Source: an uncultured Candidatus Melainabacteria bacterium (GTDB taxonomy: Bacteria; Cyanobacteriota; Vampirovibrionia; Gastranaerophilales; Gastranaerophilaceae). From it: a stretch of DNA of 6,261 bases. Location of the stretch: NCBI GenBank assembly GCA_937891325.1, contig CALAFU010000037.1, forward strand, positions 1 to 6,261, read 5' to 3'. Positions within the stretch are counted from its first letter, which is position 1; each line of letters opens with the position of its first letter. Below, one piece after another: positions 5,269-6,261 of the stretch. The notes below the pieces were generated by a model that worked only from the letters and a program-made list of their open reading frames with translations, searched no databases and had not been told where the DNA came from. A program made the position numbers and the translations under genes.

Positions 5269-5310
5269 AAGAATTTATTATTTTGTTGTGTTATAACCCA
5301 AGTGTCGTAC

Positions 5311-5339
5311 TTGAAACAAACTCAATTTTTGTGTAAAAT
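5311..5339 (+). promoter_or_regulatory. Promoter of the M16 peptidase gene
   Basis: TTGAAA (5311-5316) and TAAAAT (5334-5339) are separated by 17 nt, each 5 of 6 to consensus, predicting a start near 5346 and a leader of about 19 nt. An inverted repeat CAAGT-GTCGT-ACTTG (5299-5313) overlaps the -35 box and could be an operator. Confidence 0.6.
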
Positions 5340-5352
5340 GGTGGAAAATTAT

Positions 5353-5357
5353 GGGGA
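5353..5357 (+). promoter_or_regulatory. Ribosome binding site of the M16 peptidase
   Basis: GGGGA lies 7 nt before the ATG at 5365, and pairing with anti-Shine-Dalgarno requires a G-U pair. It fixes the start at the beginning of the signal peptide. Confidence 0.5.
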
Positions 5358-5364
5358 TATTATT

Positions 5365-6261
5365 ATGAAAAAATATATTGTATTGTTATGTGTTATTTTG
5401 TTTGGTTCTATCGCATTTGCAAGCGATTATAATGTTTACAAACTAGATAACGGACAAACTGTCATTGTAAAACAAGTTACATCTAACCCAATTGTTATTA
5501 TTGATACTTGGATTAAAACAGGTTCTATCAATGAAAATGACGAAAATACCGGTGTTTCTCACTTTTTAGAACATTTATTCTTTAAAGGAACTGAAACTCA
5601 CCCAACAGGAGACTTTGACAGAATTCTTGAAGCAAAAGGTGCGGTTACAAACGCTGCCACAAGTAAAGATTTTACTCACTATTATATAAAACTTCAGTCA
5701 AAAGATTTTGATTTGGCTTTGGCTTTGCACGCAGATATGCTTTTGAATCCTCAAATTCCTAGCAAAGAAATGGAAAAGGAAAGAAAAGTTGTACTAGAAG
5801 AAATTGCTAAAGATAAAAATTCTCCGTCTGACATCGTTTATGACAATTTGAATGAACTTATGTTTAAGGTTCACCCATACAAACGTCAAGTAATTGGCAC
5901 ATCAAAAGTTATTGAAACAATTACTCGTGATGAAATTCTAAAATATTACAAAACTCATTACGCACCTGAAAATATGATTACGGTTATTGTAGGTGATGTA
6001 AACCCAGACGAAGCTGCTCAAAAGGTTAAAGAGGCGTTTACTTGTGAAGCTAGAAAAGTAGATAAAATTCACTACAAAAAAGAACCATCAATCTTATCAC
6101 AACGTGTAAAAGAGGAAACTTTTGACAGTAACTCTGCTTATATGATGATTGGTTACAGAGGAACAAATGCAACCGCAAAAGATATGTATGCTCTTGATAT
6201 TCTATCAACAATTTTAGGTGAAGGTAGAACTTCAAGATTTTACAAAAATATTAAAGAGCAC
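5365..6261 (+). CDS. Secreted M16-family zinc peptidase, N-terminal 299 residues (runs off right edge)
   Basis: The frame is open from the ATG at 5365 to the end of the window. A signal peptide (MKKYIVLLCVILFGSIAFA, likely cut after Ala19 at the AFA motif) directs the protein to the periplasm or outside. The M16 N-terminal domain follows: inverted zinc motif HxxEH as His66-Phe-Leu-Glu69-His70, then the third zinc ligand Glu146 in VVLEEIAKDKNSP, 76 residues after His70. Family landmarks LFFKGT and the PYKRQVIGT segment follow. The middle-domain start YRG...ILSTILGEGRTSRFYK is also typical of M16B (processing-peptidase-like) proteins. All catalytic residues are present, so the visible half should be the active half. 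Members degrade or process short or unfolded peptides inside a clamshell chamber. It is transcribed divergently from the two-component operon and could be one of its targets. The substrate is unknown. Confidence 0.95.
   Translation, partial: MKKYIVLLCVILFGSIAFASDYNVYKLDNGQTVIVKQVTSNPIVIIDTWIKTGSINENDENTGVSHFLEHLFFKGTETHPTGDFDRILEAKGAVTNAATSKDFTHYYIKLQSKDFDLALALHADMLLNPQIPSKEMEKERKVVLEEIAKDKNSPSDIVYDNLNELMFKVHPYKRQVIGTSKVIETITRDEILKYYKTHYAPENMITVIVGDVNPDEAAQKVKEAFTCEARKVDKIHYKKEPSILSQRVKEETFDSNSAYMMIGYRGTNATAKDMYALDILSTILGEGRTSRFYKNIKEH

Noticed and set aside
5252..5270. Imperfect dyad TTGTGA-N7-TAACAA as a Rex-type redox operator
   Set aside because: One arm is mismatched and the gap is one base longer than the Rex pattern; the same bases fit an HLR1-like direct repeat better.
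5351..5368. Five-codon upstream frame (MGILL) overlapping the peptidase ATG
   Set aside because: Its ATG would be only about 5 nt from the predicted transcript start and overlaps the ribosome site, so a regulatory leader peptide cannot be supported.
6050..6235. Minus-strand open frame inside the peptidase gene
   Set aside because: It lies wholly inside a well-supported M16 coding sequence and has no recognisable features.
1..6261. CRISPR array, tRNA or rRNA genes, insertion sequences or phage modules
   Set aside because: No regularly spaced repeats, no tRNA-like cloverleaf with a TTCGA arm, and no transposase or integrase motifs were seen in either strand.

Overview
The window is AT-rich and carries ordinary chromosomal genes, packed tightly and mostly on the minus strand. 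Several clues suggest a diderm bacterium, possibly a non-photosynthetic relative of Cyanobacteria (Vampirovibrionia/Gastranaerophilales type). These are the signal peptide on an M16 peptidase, the RuvC sequence style (TPMEVKQVLTGFGRASKKEV resembles cyanobacterial RuvC), and a direct repeat resembling the cyanobacterial HLR1 box ahead of the response regulator gene. The taxonomic call is an inference from sequence style and was not tested by search.

Layout from left to right. (1) 1-138, minus: the 5' part of an unrecognised gene running off the left edge, apparently starting at TTG with its own ribosome site and -10 box. (2) 263-1248, minus: ruvC followed 11 nt later by a small multi-pass membrane protein gene; the promoter puts the predicted ruvC transcript start on the A of its ATG. 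(3) 1249-1576: a 328-base gap that is not empty. It holds the ruvC promoter, two tandem 17-bp dyads 22 bp apart, and a plus-strand promoter followed about 130 nt later by a hairpin with a T-run, which together look like a small RNA gene. (4) 1577-5185, minus: a compact four-gene operon consisting of an OmpR-type response regulator, a membrane histidine kinase, tadA (tRNA adenosine deaminase) and a TIGR02757/DUF2400 protein, with junctions of 1-nt overlap, 11-nt gap and 4-nt overlap. (5) 5186-5364: a divergent control region with good promoters in both directions. (6) 5365-6261, plus: the first 299 codons of a secreted M16 zinc peptidase running off the right edge.

The two-component genes probably autoregulate through the shared region at 5186-5364 and may also affect the divergent peptidase, which would fit an envelope-sensing role. 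The essential tadA and DUF2400 genes have no visible promoter of their own and appear to depend on the two-component promoter. I see no mobile element, CRISPR array, tRNA, rRNA or clearly new multi-gene system. The most unusual content is non-coding: the candidate small RNA, the tandem dyads, the leaderless ruvC start and the HLR1-like box.
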